Assembly (NCBI RefSeq): GCF_023273875.1
Contig: NZ_CP096882.1
Span: forward strand, 682,001-746,000
Origin: Pseudarthrobacter sp. SSS035
Lineage (GTDB): Bacteria > Actinomycetota > Actinomycetes > Actinomycetales > Micrococcaceae
DNA length: 64,000 bases
Direction: 5' to 3'
Position 1 is the first letter of the stretch. Each line of letters begins with the position of its first letter. Positions 54,977-64,000 of this stretch are shown in pieces. The position numbers were made by a program, and so were the translations under genes. Under the pieces are notes generated by a model, which searched no databases, was not told the DNA's origin, and worked only from the letters and a program-made list of their open reading frames with translations.

Positions 54977-55957
54977 ATGAAGTCAGCGCTCACTCGTTTC
55001 AGACCCTTCCGGAGCGTGGCCGCAACCGCCGCAGCCCTTCTGGCGGTCTCTGCCGCGGGTTGCACCAGCGCTCAAGAGCCGCCTGATGTTCGGATCGCTG
55101 CTGTCGGTGACATGAACGGCGTCGAGACCTATGCGCCTGATAGCCCTTCCGGTCGGAACGGTGCGGCGATCACCCGGCTCGTGCAGAACAACGAGATTGA
55201 CGCGTTCCTAGGGCTCGGGGACTTCCAGTACGACACCGCGTATTGCGCGGACTACGTGAACTACTGGACGCGGCTGTGGGGTGGCACGAAGCCCAAGTTG
55301 TACTGGGTGTCCGCCCCCAACCACGACTGGCAACCCGGCCGCAACGAAGACCTCGACAAGTTCATGGATGGCCAATGCCCGGGCTCTCCGGCGAAGGCTG
55401 CGATCAACCAGGAGCGTGGGTTCATCGGGAACGGGGAACCGTACTCGAAGGACTTCGGGAACTGGCACTTCGCGTTCCTGTCGTCGGCGCACTGGCGGTA
55501 CGACCCCACGCAGGCGCTGGCGTTGACGACGTGGCTGGACAACGACCTCGCTGCGGCCAAGGCGGCGGGTAAGCACCTGGCAGTCGTGTACCACGAACCG
55601 TACTTCACGTCGAACACGAACGAACATGAGCGGGCCGCTGACCACAAGCCGTGGATCGACGTGATGTGGAAGCACCGGGTCCGCCTGACCCTGTCAGGGT
55701 CACAGCACAACTACGAACGGTCATGTCCCGTGAACAACGCTGACCAGTGCGTTAGTGACGGGATGACAGCGTTCCAGGTTTCCACGGGAGGTATCGATCT
55801 CCGCTCCTTCACTAGCAGTCCGTCGTACATCGTGAAGCGGTTCAGCGACACCCACGGGTTCCTTCGGATGACACTTCGAGACAACGGGTCTTTCGACTGG
55901 AACTTCGTTCCAACGTCGGGGTCGGGCACGGACGCAGGTACGCGTTCCGCACCGTAA
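54977..55957 (+). CDS. Metallophosphoesterase lipoprotein
   Basis: A 326-residue protein with a lipoprotein signal (VAATAAALLAVSAAGCTSA, lipid-attachment Cys at ~30). Calcineurin-like metal motifs in order: AVGDMNG, LGLGDFQYD, SAPNHDW, VYHEPYFTSN and SGSQHNYERS. Spacing fits a purple-acid-phosphatase-like enzyme at the cell surface. It follows the DUF4241 gene by ~10 bp, so they may be co-transcribed. With phoD nearby, a phosphate-scavenging role is reasonable; substrate not known. Confidence 0.85.
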   Translation: MKSALTRFRPFRSVAATAAALLAVSAAGCTSAQEPPDVRIAAVGDMNGVETYAPDSPSGRNGAAITRLVQNNEIDAFLGLGDFQYDTAYCADYVNYWTRLWGGTKPKLYWVSAPNHDWQPGRNEDLDKFMDGQCPGSPAKAAINQERGFIGNGEPYSKDFGNWHFAFLSSAHWRYDPTQALALTTWLDNDLAAAKAAGKHLAVVYHEPYFTSNTNEHERAADHKPWIDVMWKHRVRLTLSGSQHNYERSCPVNNADQCVSDGMTAFQVSTGGIDLRSFTSSPSYIVKRFSDTHGFLRMTLRDNGSFDWNFVPTSGSGTDAGTRSAP

Positions 55958-56312
55958 AAGCCGGGTAGTCCGGGCTGAAAGACGGGTAGCGCCTGCGAGA
56001 AATACGAGTACAGGGAAGCCCCTCACCACGCTGGTTGGCCTCCTGACCCGGGCATACACTGACCAGACGCCTGCCGCGACGCCTGACAAGAATCGAAGGG
56101 AGAAGAGTTGTGAAGAAACCTTCGCCTCGGGAAACAGCGATCACACGAGGGGAGGCGCGACTCACGGAACCTGATGCCCGTCGCCGGTGACAGCGGCGGC
56201 AACCGAAGAATCTAATATCCGCCGGGACAGCCCTGCACCGGAGCGGCTTGGTCTCACCGTCGCCACACAACAAACTACCGGCGTCCGCTTCGGCTCTTGA
56301 TTGGAAGAGACC
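55958..56312 (+). other. Leader region of the PKD-repeat protein, possible structured RNA
   Basis: No gene is seen. The stretch 56130-56215 (CGAGGGGAGGCGCGACTCAC, GGAACCTGATGCCCGTCGCC, GGTGACAGCGGCGGCAACCG) has compact helices, e.g. CGCCG pairing CGGCG around GTGACAG. It resembles parts of riboswitch cores (GGAACCTGAT as in TPP elements) but lacks the other conserved parts, so no class is assigned. Confidence 0.35.
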
Positions 56313-59300
56313 ATGAGAAAGACCCTGCTCGCGTTCATCACGGCATTCGCCCTGGGGATCGTCGTTCAACTCCGGGGAGCAACGTTGCTGGACGATGCAT
56401 TTGCCCACATGGGCGGGCGTGGTAGAGGTCGCAGGACTTCCTGGCTTGGCGTAAAGCGGGGAGGTGGTCGCCCGGCTGGTCTTCATCCACGCGGGTCGCG
56501 GAATCTGCGGCTCCCTGCACTGCTGACAGCGCTGCTGCTTGCGCTGGGTGGTGTTCTGGTGGTGCCGGTTGCAGCGTCGGCTGCTGAGGGTGATGTTGGG
56601 GTTGAGGGTCCGTCACATTCGGGAACGGGGACGCCGACGGGTACGAAGCGGGCGACGAGTTCGCTGTGGTTCAACGACGGGCTCTGGTGGGGGAACCTGT
56701 GGGACACTGCCAGCTCGGATTTTCATATCTTCCGGTTCAATGCCGCGTCGAGCTCGTGGGTCGATACGGGCGTGGCGACGGAGACGCGGGCGAGCACCCA
56801 TCATGACGTGTTGTGGGACGGGACGACGTTGTACGTGGCGAGCTATCGGTTCGTCGCCGACAACCTGCCGGCTGAGCCGAACTTCCCGACGACGATGCGG
56901 CGCTACAGCTACAACTCGAGTACCAAGTCTTACTCGCTGCTGTCCTCTACAAACATCAACAACTACAAGGTTGAGACCCTGACCATCGATAAAGACTCGA
57001 CGGGTCGGGTGTGGGCCACGTGGCAGCAGGGAAACAAGATCTATCTGAACGTCACTGGCACGGACGGCACAACATGGGGCACCACGCCGTTCCCGCACCC
57101 TGCGTCGTTGAGCAATGTGTCTGTGGACGACACGTCGGCTGTGATCACGTTCGGACCCGGCAAGATGGGTCTGATGTGGAGCCGGGAGGTCGGTGACGCC
57201 ACGGACGGCATGTACTGGAGCTACCACGTCGATGGAGCGTCGAACACCGACTGGAGCGCACCTGTGGCGGCGGTGTCGGGGCCGGCCAGCAGCGATGACC
57301 ACATGAATTTGAAGTGGCTGGACTCCTCGGGCGGTCGGGTTTTCGCCGCTGTCAAGACGTCCTTCACGTCCGCGCCCCAGCCGCTGATCCAGCTGTTGGC
57401 ATTGAATGGCACGACGTGGTCAGCGCACACGATCGCGACTGTGTCGGAGTGCCCGAACCGGGTGATCGTCCTAATTGATGAGAGCACGCAGAGACTGCGA
57501 ACCTTCGCCACCTATCCGAAGCCGAGTGGCACGACGAACGCTGGTGTCTGCTCTAACTCGGGGGGTGCGATCTACGAGAAGTCCTCGCCGCTGGACACCA
57601 TCAACTTCACCACCGCGACGAAGACGGCTCGTATCGTGGACTCCGACCAGTATGTCCACAACGTGACGTCAACGAAGCAGAACCTCAACAGCGCGGCGCG
57701 GGGCACGGCCAACAGCGGTCTGCTGGTGCTCGCCGATGTGAACGCCACCAGCCGGTACTGGCACTTTTACGACCGGGCGCCCGTTGCCTCCTTCACGGCC
57801 ACCCCCACTTCCGGCACCGCGCCGCTGGACGTGGCCTTCACCGATACCTCCACCGACTCGCCGACGTCGTGGTCCTGGGCCTTCGGCGACGGCGACACGT
57901 CCACCGCGCAGAACCCGGCCCACACCTACACAGCCGCCGGAACCTACACCGCGACCCTGACCGCCAGCAACGACACCGGCTCAAGTTCAACCACCTCGAC
58001 CATCACGGTCAGCCCGGCACCGCCCCCCGTTGCCTCCTTCACGGCCACCCCCACTTCCGGCACCGCGCCCCTGGACGTGGCCTTCACCGATACCTCCACC
58101 GACTCGCCGACGTCGTGGTCCTGGGCCTTCGGCGACGGCGACACGTCCACCGCGCAGAACCCGGCCCACACCTACACCGCCGCCGGAACCTACGCCGCGA
58201 CCCTGACCGCCACCAACGACACCGGCTCAAGTTCAACCACCTCGACCATCACGGTCAGCCCGGCACCGCCGCCCGTTGCCTCCTTCACGGCCACCCCCAC
58301 TTCCGGCACCGCGCCCCTGGACGTGGCCTTCACCGATACCTCCACCGACTCGCCGACGTCGTGGTCCTGGGCCTTCGGCGACGGGGACACGTCCACCGCG
58401 CAGAACCCGGCCCACACCTACACAGCCGCCGGAACCTACACCGCGACCCTGACCGCCACCAACGACACCGGCTCAAGTTCAACCACCTCGACCATCACGG
58501 TCAGCCCGGCACCGCCCCCCGTTGCCTCCTTCACGGCCACCCCCACTTCCGGCACCGCGCCCCTGGACGTGGCCTTCACCGATACCTCCACCGACTCGCC
58601 GACGTCGTGGTCCTGGGCCTTCGGCGACGGCGACACGTCCACCGCGCAGAACCCGGCCCACACCTACACCGCCGCCGGAACCTACACCGCGACCCTGACC
58701 GCCACCAACGACACCGGCTCAAGTTCAACCACCTCGACCATCACGGTCAGCCCGGCACCGCCCCCCGGTGCGCCCACGTTGGACGCACCCTCCACCGTCA
58801 ACATTGCCAACGTCGATGCCGTGCCCGTCTCCGGCACCGCCAGGGCCAGGCCCGCGGACACCGTGAGTGTCACAGCGTCCGACGGCGCGGGCAATGCCGT
58901 GAGCGGAACGGCCACGGCCAGCTCGACCGGAGCCTGGTCCCTTCCGACACTCAACCTGACGAGCCTCAACGACGGCACCGTGACCCTGACCGCAACCGCG
59001 ACCGATACGGCGGGCAACGTCAGCCCGGCGACGACGGCAATGGTCCCCAAGGACACCGTGCCCCCCCGCCACGCCCACGTTGGACGCACCCTCCGTCGTC
59101 AACGTGGCCAACGTCGATGCCGTGCTCGTCTCCGGCATCGCCGAGGACGCGGGCACCGTGAGTGTCACAGCGTCCGACGGCACGGGCAATGCCGTAAGCG
59201 GAACGGCCACGGCCAGCCCGACCGGAGCCTGGTCCCTTCAGGCACTGAACCTCTCGAGCCTCAACGACGGCACCGTGACCCTGACTGCCACCGCGACCGA

Positions 59301-61060
59301 TACGGCGGGCAACGTCAGCCCGGCGACGACGGCAACGGTCCCCAAGGACACCGTGCCCCCCCGCGGCGCCCACGCTGGACGCACCCTCCGTCGTCAACTT
59401 GGCCAACGTCGATGCCGTGCCCGTCTCCGGCATCGCCGGGGACGGGGGCACCGTGAGTGTCACAGCGTCCGACAGCGCGGGCAATGCCGTGAGCGGAACG
59501 GCCACGGCCAGCTCGACGGGGGCCTGGTCCCTTCCGACACTCAACCTCTCGAGCCTCAACGACGGCACGGTGACGCTGACCGCAACCGCAACCGCAACCG
59601 ATACGGCGGGCAACGTCAGCCCGGCGACGACGGCAACGGTCCCCAAAGACACCGCGCCCCCCGCCGCGCCGACACTGACGGCCCCCGCCACAGTCACCGC
59701 CGCGACCGTCACGTCCGTGACGGTCAGCGGCAGCGCCGAGGCCGGAACGACCGTCACGCTCAACGTCACGGACGCCAACGCCGTTCACACCGTCACCGCG
59801 ACCGCGACCGCGGACGGAACCGGGAATTGGTCCATAACGCCACTGAACCTGACGAGCCTGAGCGACGGCCAGCTCACATACACCGCAACCGCGACCGATA
59901 CGGCGGGCAACGTCAGCCCCGCGACGACGGCAACGGCCCCCAAAGACACCGCGCCCCCCGCCGCGCCCACGCTGACGGCCCCCGCCACAGTCACCGCCGC
60001 GACCGTCACGTCCGTGACGGTCAGCGGCAGCGCGGAGGCCGGCGCAACCGTCACGCTCAACGTCACGGACGCCAACGCCGTTCACACCGTCACGGCGACC
60101 GCGACCGCAGACGGAACCGGGAATTGGTCCATAACGCCACTGAACCTGACGAGCCTGAGCGACGGTCAGCTCACATACACGGCCACCGCGAGGGACACGT
60201 CCGGCAACACGGGCGCGTCCGCAGCGCAGACCGGAACGAAGAAGACGACCTCAACGGCACCGCAGTTCACGAGCGTGCCGTCCCAGATCACGGGCGACAC
60301 AGTGACGGCCGTGCCATTCGCGGGGACCTCCGATCCGGGGGCAGCCGTGGCGCTCACGGCCACCGATTCGGGGAATCACAGCCTAACGGCCACGGCAACC
60401 GCGAACGGCTCGGGAAACTGGTCCGCGACGATGAACCTCAGCACCCTCAACTCGGGACCGGTCACGTTCTCGGCCCAAGCCACCGACACCTACGGCAACA
60501 TCAGCACGGTGACGACGGCGACGAGCCGCATCGGCCCGAGGGTCGTGTCCGTCACGCTCCAGAACGGCGGAACCGCCGGCAAAGCGGACACCAACGACAA
60601 GGTCGTGGTCGCGTTCAACGAGCCGATGAGCCCGGGCTCGTTCTGCAACACCTGGACGAGCACCACGGGGCCGTGGACCCAGAGTAGCAGCAGCGTCAGC
60701 GTGCTGATCAGCCGCAACACCTCGGCCCCCAACGACACCCTGACCCTCTCGACGGGTTGCACGACCAACAACTTCGGCACCGTCAACCTCGGCGCCCGCT
60801 ACACCACCAGCACCGGCGGAAACCTCACCTTCAAGGGCACCAGCACCCTCCCACGGTCCTCCGTCTCGCTGAGCGCGGACGGCAAGACCCTCACGATCAC
60901 CCTCGGAGCCTTCAAGAGCGGCACCCGGGCCACGGGCGTCATCGCCGGCACCCCCACCTACCAGGGGACAGCGAGCGGGCAATTGGGCATCGCGACGGAC
61001 ACGAGCGGAGTCCCGCTCGGACGCAATCCCTCCAGCTCCGGGACTGCGTCGCGCTTCTGA
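56313..61060 (+). pseudogene. Giant secreted PKD/Ig-like repeat protein, broken by two C7 tracts
   Basis: Three frames join into ~1580 residues if two C7 runs (59061-59067 and 59356-59362) are read as C6. Order: hydrophobic leader and signal (LPALLTALLLALGGVLVVPVAASAAEG), a ~385-residue beta-propeller-like region, four PKD domains of 82 residues each (PVASFTATPTSGTAPLDVAF...WAFGDGDTSTAQNPAHTYTAAGTYTATL), five Ig-like repeats (DTVSVTASDGAGNAVSG, VSPATTATVPKDT), and a C-terminal beta domain. No sortase motif is seen. Frame 1 ends at 59456, frame 2 spans ~59068-59355, frame 3 runs to 61060. It may bind polysaccharide or matrix. The start may be ATG 56313 (GGAAGAG) or a later ATG. Confidence 0.75.
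57782..58765 (+). repeat. Four tandem 246-bp PKD-coding repeats, nearly identical in DNA
   Basis: Units start at about 57782, 58028, 58274 and 58520, each 246 bp (82 codons). They differ at only a few positions, mainly synonymous or Ala/Thr and Ser/Thr swaps, so they arose recently or are kept alike by recombination. Confidence 0.9.
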
Positions 61061-61308
61061 TCCTCGCATTGCGCGGTTCGATGGTGCGGATGCAGGGGCG
61101 GCCAGCGTCCGGCGTTCCACCGGCACGAGACCTGAAGTAAAAGTTCCTCGACACCGTGAGGGCTGTTCCTGCGCCAAAGCTGGGAAGAACTTGCGGAGGC
61201 CTTGACGCGGGGTGGTCAGAATTGCCTCCATCGCCCTGCCTTTTTGCTGCAGGCTACGTGGTTTCGTTCGGCGAGCAATTTCGCGTCATCAATTTATGGG
61301 GGCAATAG

Positions 61309-62073
61309 ATGAATGCACTTTTTCGACACAATGAAGCACGAGAGCCGGTCAACAATGAAGTTGGCCATGTGATCCGGACTTCACCGGGATCATGGATTTC
61401 CCGACGGCGAGTGGCTGCCGGGGCTCTGGCGGTCGCCGTGGTCATTTCAGCAACGGCCTGCGGCGGTCAATCGGCGGCCTCTATCAGTACTCCACTTGCC
61501 AGTGAGTCCGCATCCGCGACGGCAACGCCCACTCCAACCGCGCCGGCTTCTTCCGCCTGCCTCACCGAGAATGCGACTGAAAAGTACCTGCCGAAGATCT
61601 TCATCTGCACCAAGACCGACGCCGGAAAACTGCAGTGGATGGAGCAGTCGGAATCGAAGCGGGTAACGGACGCGCGAACGGCAGCGGCGGCGAAGGCCGC
61701 GGCTGAGAAGGCCGCCGCTGACAAAGCAGCGCAAGACGCTGCTGCAAAGGCAGCCGCAGAGCAGGCCGCTGCGGAGGCGGCCCGTCAGGAAGCTGCTGCC
61801 GCAGAAGCGGCCCGCCAGCAGCAAGCCGCTGCTGCAGCAGCAGCCGCCGCGGCAGCGGCAAAAGTCCCGGCGCCCGTGCGGCCTGCCGCCCCCGCAGCGC
61901 CGTCCGGATGCGACTCGAACTACGCGGGAGCGTGTGTGCCCATTGCATCTGACGTCGATTGCGCCGGAGGGAGCGCCAACGGTCCTGCGTATGTGCGAGG
62001 ACCCGTCACGGTCGTTGGATCCGACATCTATGGTCTGGACCGCGACGGGGACGGTGTTGGGTGCGAAGGGTAA
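61309..62073 (+). CDS. Lipoprotein with Ala-rich coiled coil and excalibur domain
   Basis: A 254-residue protein. The signal ends in a lipobox-like ISATACGG (Cys at ~51) after a twin Arg (SRRRVAAGALAVAVV). A Ser/Thr/Pro linker, a short Cys pair (SSACLTENATEKYLPKIFICTKTD), then ~80 residues of Ala/Glu/Lys coiled coil, and a C-terminal excalibur-type calcium-binding motif (DCAGGSANGPAYVRGPVTVVGSDIYGLDRDGDGVGCEG). These domains occur on actinobacterial surface proteins and nucleases. It likely spans from membrane to wall. The next gene starts ~20 bp later. Confidence 0.8.
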   Translation: MNALFRHNEAREPVNNEVGHVIRTSPGSWISRRRVAAGALAVAVVISATACGGQSAASISTPLASESASATATPTPTAPASSACLTENATEKYLPKIFICTKTDAGKLQWMEQSESKRVTDARTAAAAKAAAEKAAADKAAQDAAAKAAAEQAAAEAARQEAAAAEAARQQQAAAAAAAAAAAAKVPAPVRPAAPAAPSGCDSNYAGACVPIASDVDCAGGSANGPAYVRGPVTVVGSDIYGLDRDGDGVGCEG

Positions 62074-62096
62074 CCAGCGAGGTTGCGGACAACTCG

Positions 62097-62672
62097 ATGG
62101 TGGAATTGAAACGCGTCTACTGGGGCCGTAAGGCTTTGCGTTTGGCATACGCGGCCGTAATGATGTGGCTAGGAATCTCAGTTTTCCTGGCCCTAATGCC
62201 AAAGCCGAAAGTAGTTTCCGGGACTGGTCTTTCCGTGGCGACCGAGGTCCTGCGCGGAATGCTTGAAAGCGTTCTGGCTGCGGCTGCCCTGCCCGGCGCA
62301 ATTCTTGTGGGCCTGGTCATCGTTGCTGCCGTCGTCCACAGCCAAGACGTCCGACGCCGGGACCCGGTAAGACGTTTCACGCGCCAGCAGCGCCGCGAAG
62401 GCATGGCCCGAGCTGCCAATCTGTGTGAAATGGAGGCAGGATTCCGGCGCCGTTGCTCCCGGCCCGCTGAGCACGGCGACCATTTCTACCCCTGGTCCAA
62501 GGGCGGATCCACCAGCCTGCAGAACTTCGTCGCCGCCTGCGCCAGGTGCAACCGGGCAAAGGGCGCCAGGATTCCTTCCCCGGGCCAACAGGAACGGATA
62601 GAACGACGACGGCGGGACAACGTTACGCCCAACGGTCCCCTTAGCGTCGGCGAGCGGCAGCCGCTTCGCTGA
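62097..62672 (+). CDS. Membrane-anchored HNH endonuclease-like protein
   Basis: A 191-residue protein. Two hydrophobic helices in the N-terminal half (LAYAAVMMWLGISVFLALM and ALPGAILVGLVIVAAVV), then an HNH fold: CEMEAGFRRRCSRPAEHGDHFYPWSKGGSTSLQNFVAACARCNRAKGAR, with zinc-type cysteines (C...C and CARC) and the central HGDH and N residues. HNH nucleases with membrane anchors are uncommon. It may act on incoming DNA at the membrane, but that is inference. I chose ATG 62097; the longer frame overlaps the upstream gene. Confidence 0.75.
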   Translation: MVELKRVYWGRKALRLAYAAVMMWLGISVFLALMPKPKVVSGTGLSVATEVLRGMLESVLAAAALPGAILVGLVIVAAVVHSQDVRRRDPVRRFTRQQRREGMARAANLCEMEAGFRRRCSRPAEHGDHFYPWSKGGSTSLQNFVAACARCNRAKGARIPSPGQQERIERRRRDNVTPNGPLSVGERQPLR

Positions 62673-62707
62673 CCGCCCCGCCGTTATTGCCGTTGCTTAG
62701 GCTCAGC

Positions 62708-62848
62708 TCAGCGCCCTAGGCCCAGAAAGACGGCAGGGGACTGTTCGACCGCAGTCATCGTCTTGGCGTCTATTTGCCCTAATCGCTGCCCAAGATTAGC
62801 GCGTCGAACGGTGGTCAGCTTGTCCACCATGATCTGGCTTTCGCACAT
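62708..62848 (-). pseudogene. MazF C-terminal fragment, second copy
   Basis: A 46-codon piece, SQIMVDKLTTVRRANLGQRL, GQIDAKTMTAVEQSPAVFLGLGR, nearly the same as the end of the mazF fragment at 41147-41419. Only the last third of a MazF toxin is left. Both copies are on the minus strand. Confidence 0.75.
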
Positions 62849-63035
62849 GTGACGCGTCCGCTCTAATCAAAAGTACAACGGCCCTGACGACAGTCGCGGC
62901 TGCGTCCTTGAGCCCGTCGAAACCCGGCGGCTGGGCTGTCAATCCCCTGCCGGAGACAACGGCAGCCTCGAGCTTTAGAATGACTATTCACAAGTAGGCG
63001 CGCGCATCACGCCCCTGCTCCGTGATTGATCATGA
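62849..63035. other. Intergenic stretch with one repeat A unit
   Basis: Contains CCTTGAGCCCGTCGAAACCC (62907-62926) and no gene. Together with the mazF fragment it fills the ~380-bp gap after the HNH gene. Confidence 0.5.
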
Positions 63036-63050
63036 ATGGGATGGCTACTC

Positions 63051-63764
63051 ATGAGCAACAGCGCACCTGAGTCCGGTCGCGACCCACGACCTGTCCCGCC
63101 GCGGAGGCCTGCCAACCCGCCCAGGATCGGAGCAGCGGAGGGAACTCCAACGCCCGCAAATGAACCCCTGGCCAGCCCCTCCGTTCAGTTGGCCGGCAGG
63201 GACGACGCGGTTGCGGTACCGCTCGACAACTATGGCGAGTTCATCGGCCGGTTGAAATCAGCGGCCGCCAAGCTCACTCCCCGTCGCGATGCCCTGAGCG
63301 CGGCCCTGGACGCCGCCGGACTCCTCTTGGACCAGAACAACGCAGGCGTCGAGTTTTGGGGTCAGCGACGCACTCGAGTCCGTCAGCTCCTCAACCTCCA
63401 AGCCGCAAAGCAGCAGGCCCGGACCTACCGGAGCCTCAGCGAACTCCATGAGGTTGCCCTGAAGATGGAGCAGATGTTCAGCAATCGCGCGCAGCGGCTC
63501 CAGCAGGTGTGCAGCGGGATCCGGGCGCGCCGGGACCACATCAACGCGGCGCTTGTTGAACTGGACAAGAGCACGGTCAAATTAGCGTCATCGAGAAGGA
63601 TCGCCCAGGAGCGGGAGCATCTCAGCAAAATCGCCGCGGACCTGTCCGTCTCGGCCGACAATCTCAGCTTCGGCGTCCCCGACCCCGGCCTTCGTGACAG
63701 CCTCCGTGAGGCCCGGGAGGCCATTCTTCTTGCCGAGGCCCTGCTCGAGGTGAAAGGGAACTGA
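63051..63764 (+). CDS. Coiled-coil protein, unknown
   Basis: A 237-residue protein: a Pro-rich, probably disordered start (residues 1-55), then alpha-helical coiled coil (LDNYGEFIGRLKSAAAKLTPRRDALSAALDAAGLLL, RTYRSLSELHEVALKMEQMFSNRAQRLQQVCSGIRARRDHINAALVELDKS). No catalytic motif. ATG 63051 is preferred over 63036 because the family-like start is MSNSAPESG. The next gene begins 2 nt after the stop, so they are probably one operon. Confidence 0.6.
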   Translation: MSNSAPESGRDPRPVPPRRPANPPRIGAAEGTPTPANEPLASPSVQLAGRDDAVAVPLDNYGEFIGRLKSAAAKLTPRRDALSAALDAAGLLLDQNNAGVEFWGQRRTRVRQLLNLQAAKQQARTYRSLSELHEVALKMEQMFSNRAQRLQQVCSGIRARRDHINAALVELDKSTVKLASSRRIAQEREHLSKIAADLSVSADNLSFGVPDPGLRDSLREAREAILLAEALLEVKGN

Positions 63765-63766
63765 TC

Positions 63767-64000
63767 ATGAAGAACCCACATACTAAGCACCGGGTCGTCT
63801 GCAGTTTCACTGACAGGGAGTGGACTGGGAGGCCAGACGATGGAGCGGGTGCTTTATTCGGCAAGTTATCGGTTGTGGGACTCGCCCTGTGCTTCCTCCT
63901 GATGCTCCTGATTCCTGGCCTGAGGGACGTGTCCGCCGTGGTGTTGTTCGTGGCTATGTTTGCAACCACTTTCACGGCACTGAGCATCCTCGCCAGGAGT
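63767..64000 (+). CDS. Two-helix membrane protein, cut by the window edge
   Basis: The first 78 codons of a gene starting MKNPHTKHRVVCSFTDREWT. Two hydrophobic segments (LSVVGLALCFLLMLLIPG and AVVLFVAMFATTFTALSIL) follow a hydrophilic start. It begins 2 nt after the coiled-coil gene. Family not recognisable from this part. Confidence 0.55.
   Translation, partial: MKNPHTKHRVVCSFTDREWTGRPDDGAGALFGKLSVVGLALCFLLMLLIPGLRDVSAVVLFVAMFATTFTALSILARS

Noticed and set aside
56140..56215. TPP riboswitch, suggested by GGAACCTGATG
   Set aside because: The CTGAGA and GGGGTGC parts and the second conserved arm are missing, and the gene downstream has no thiamine link.

Overview
The window is high-GC actinobacterial chromosome, most likely from an Arthrobacter/Pseudarthrobacter-type member of the Micrococcaceae. 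This rests on codon use, on actinobacterial families (SARP/AfsR regulator, PhoD, MocR, excalibur protein, PemK/MazF-like fragments) and on many copies of the short intergenic element GGTTGAGCCTGTCGAAACC, which I associate with this group. I see no rRNA, tRNA or CRISPR array.

Layout. 0-12 kb is conserved, mostly plus-strand: the end of a flotillin-like gene with an OB-fold partner, a glycosyltransferase overlapping UDP-glucose dehydrogenase, and a signalling block (PAS-GGDEF-EAL protein, MBL-rhodanese sulfur enzyme, large hybrid histidine kinase overlapping a REC-GGDEF response regulator). 12-28 kb is a mixed metabolic and regulatory stretch: reductase, SARP regulator, secreted protein, MocR regulator divergent from an EamA exporter, PaiB-like protein, SDR, TfoX-N protein, a gluconate module (gntK-gntP divergent from a GntR-family regulator), a lone cytochrome oxidase subunit I, a pRiA4b ORF-3 protein and a cold-shock gene.

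From about 28.6 kb the sequence becomes accessory. A frameshifted insertion sequence is followed by an alpha/beta hydrolase, a VapBC pair, a complete type I Wadjet anti-plasmid system (jetABCD, 31.7-38.5 kb) and a second, reversed-order toxin-antitoxin-like pair under a hairpin operator. A GGDEF protein follows whose leader is nearly the same as that of jetA. Then come a mazF fragment and a sugar-acid operon (KdgT permease, DUF1537 kinase, PdxA2 dehydrogenase, DeoR regulator) with twin TTGCGC-N5-GCGCAA operators. 46-50 kb holds an HTH/nucleotidyltransferase (AbiEii-like) pair, an ArsR-SRPBCC pair and a graveyard of fragments: subtilase, phoD 3' end and a second deoR copy.

50-64 kb is dominated by exported proteins: PhoD phosphatase, a metallophosphoesterase lipoprotein, a giant PKD/Ig-like repeat protein broken by two C7 tracts, and an excalibur lipoprotein followed by a membrane-anchored HNH protein.

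Recurring themes are cyclic-di-GMP signalling (three GGDEF proteins), mobile-DNA defence with toxin-antitoxin genes, and the intergenic repeat, which supplies the stop codon for at least seven reading frames. The most unusual items are the TA-like pair beside Wadjet, the shared jetA/GGDEF leader, the repeat-supplied stop codons, the paired C7 frameshifts, and two divergent genes whose start codons share a single CATG.
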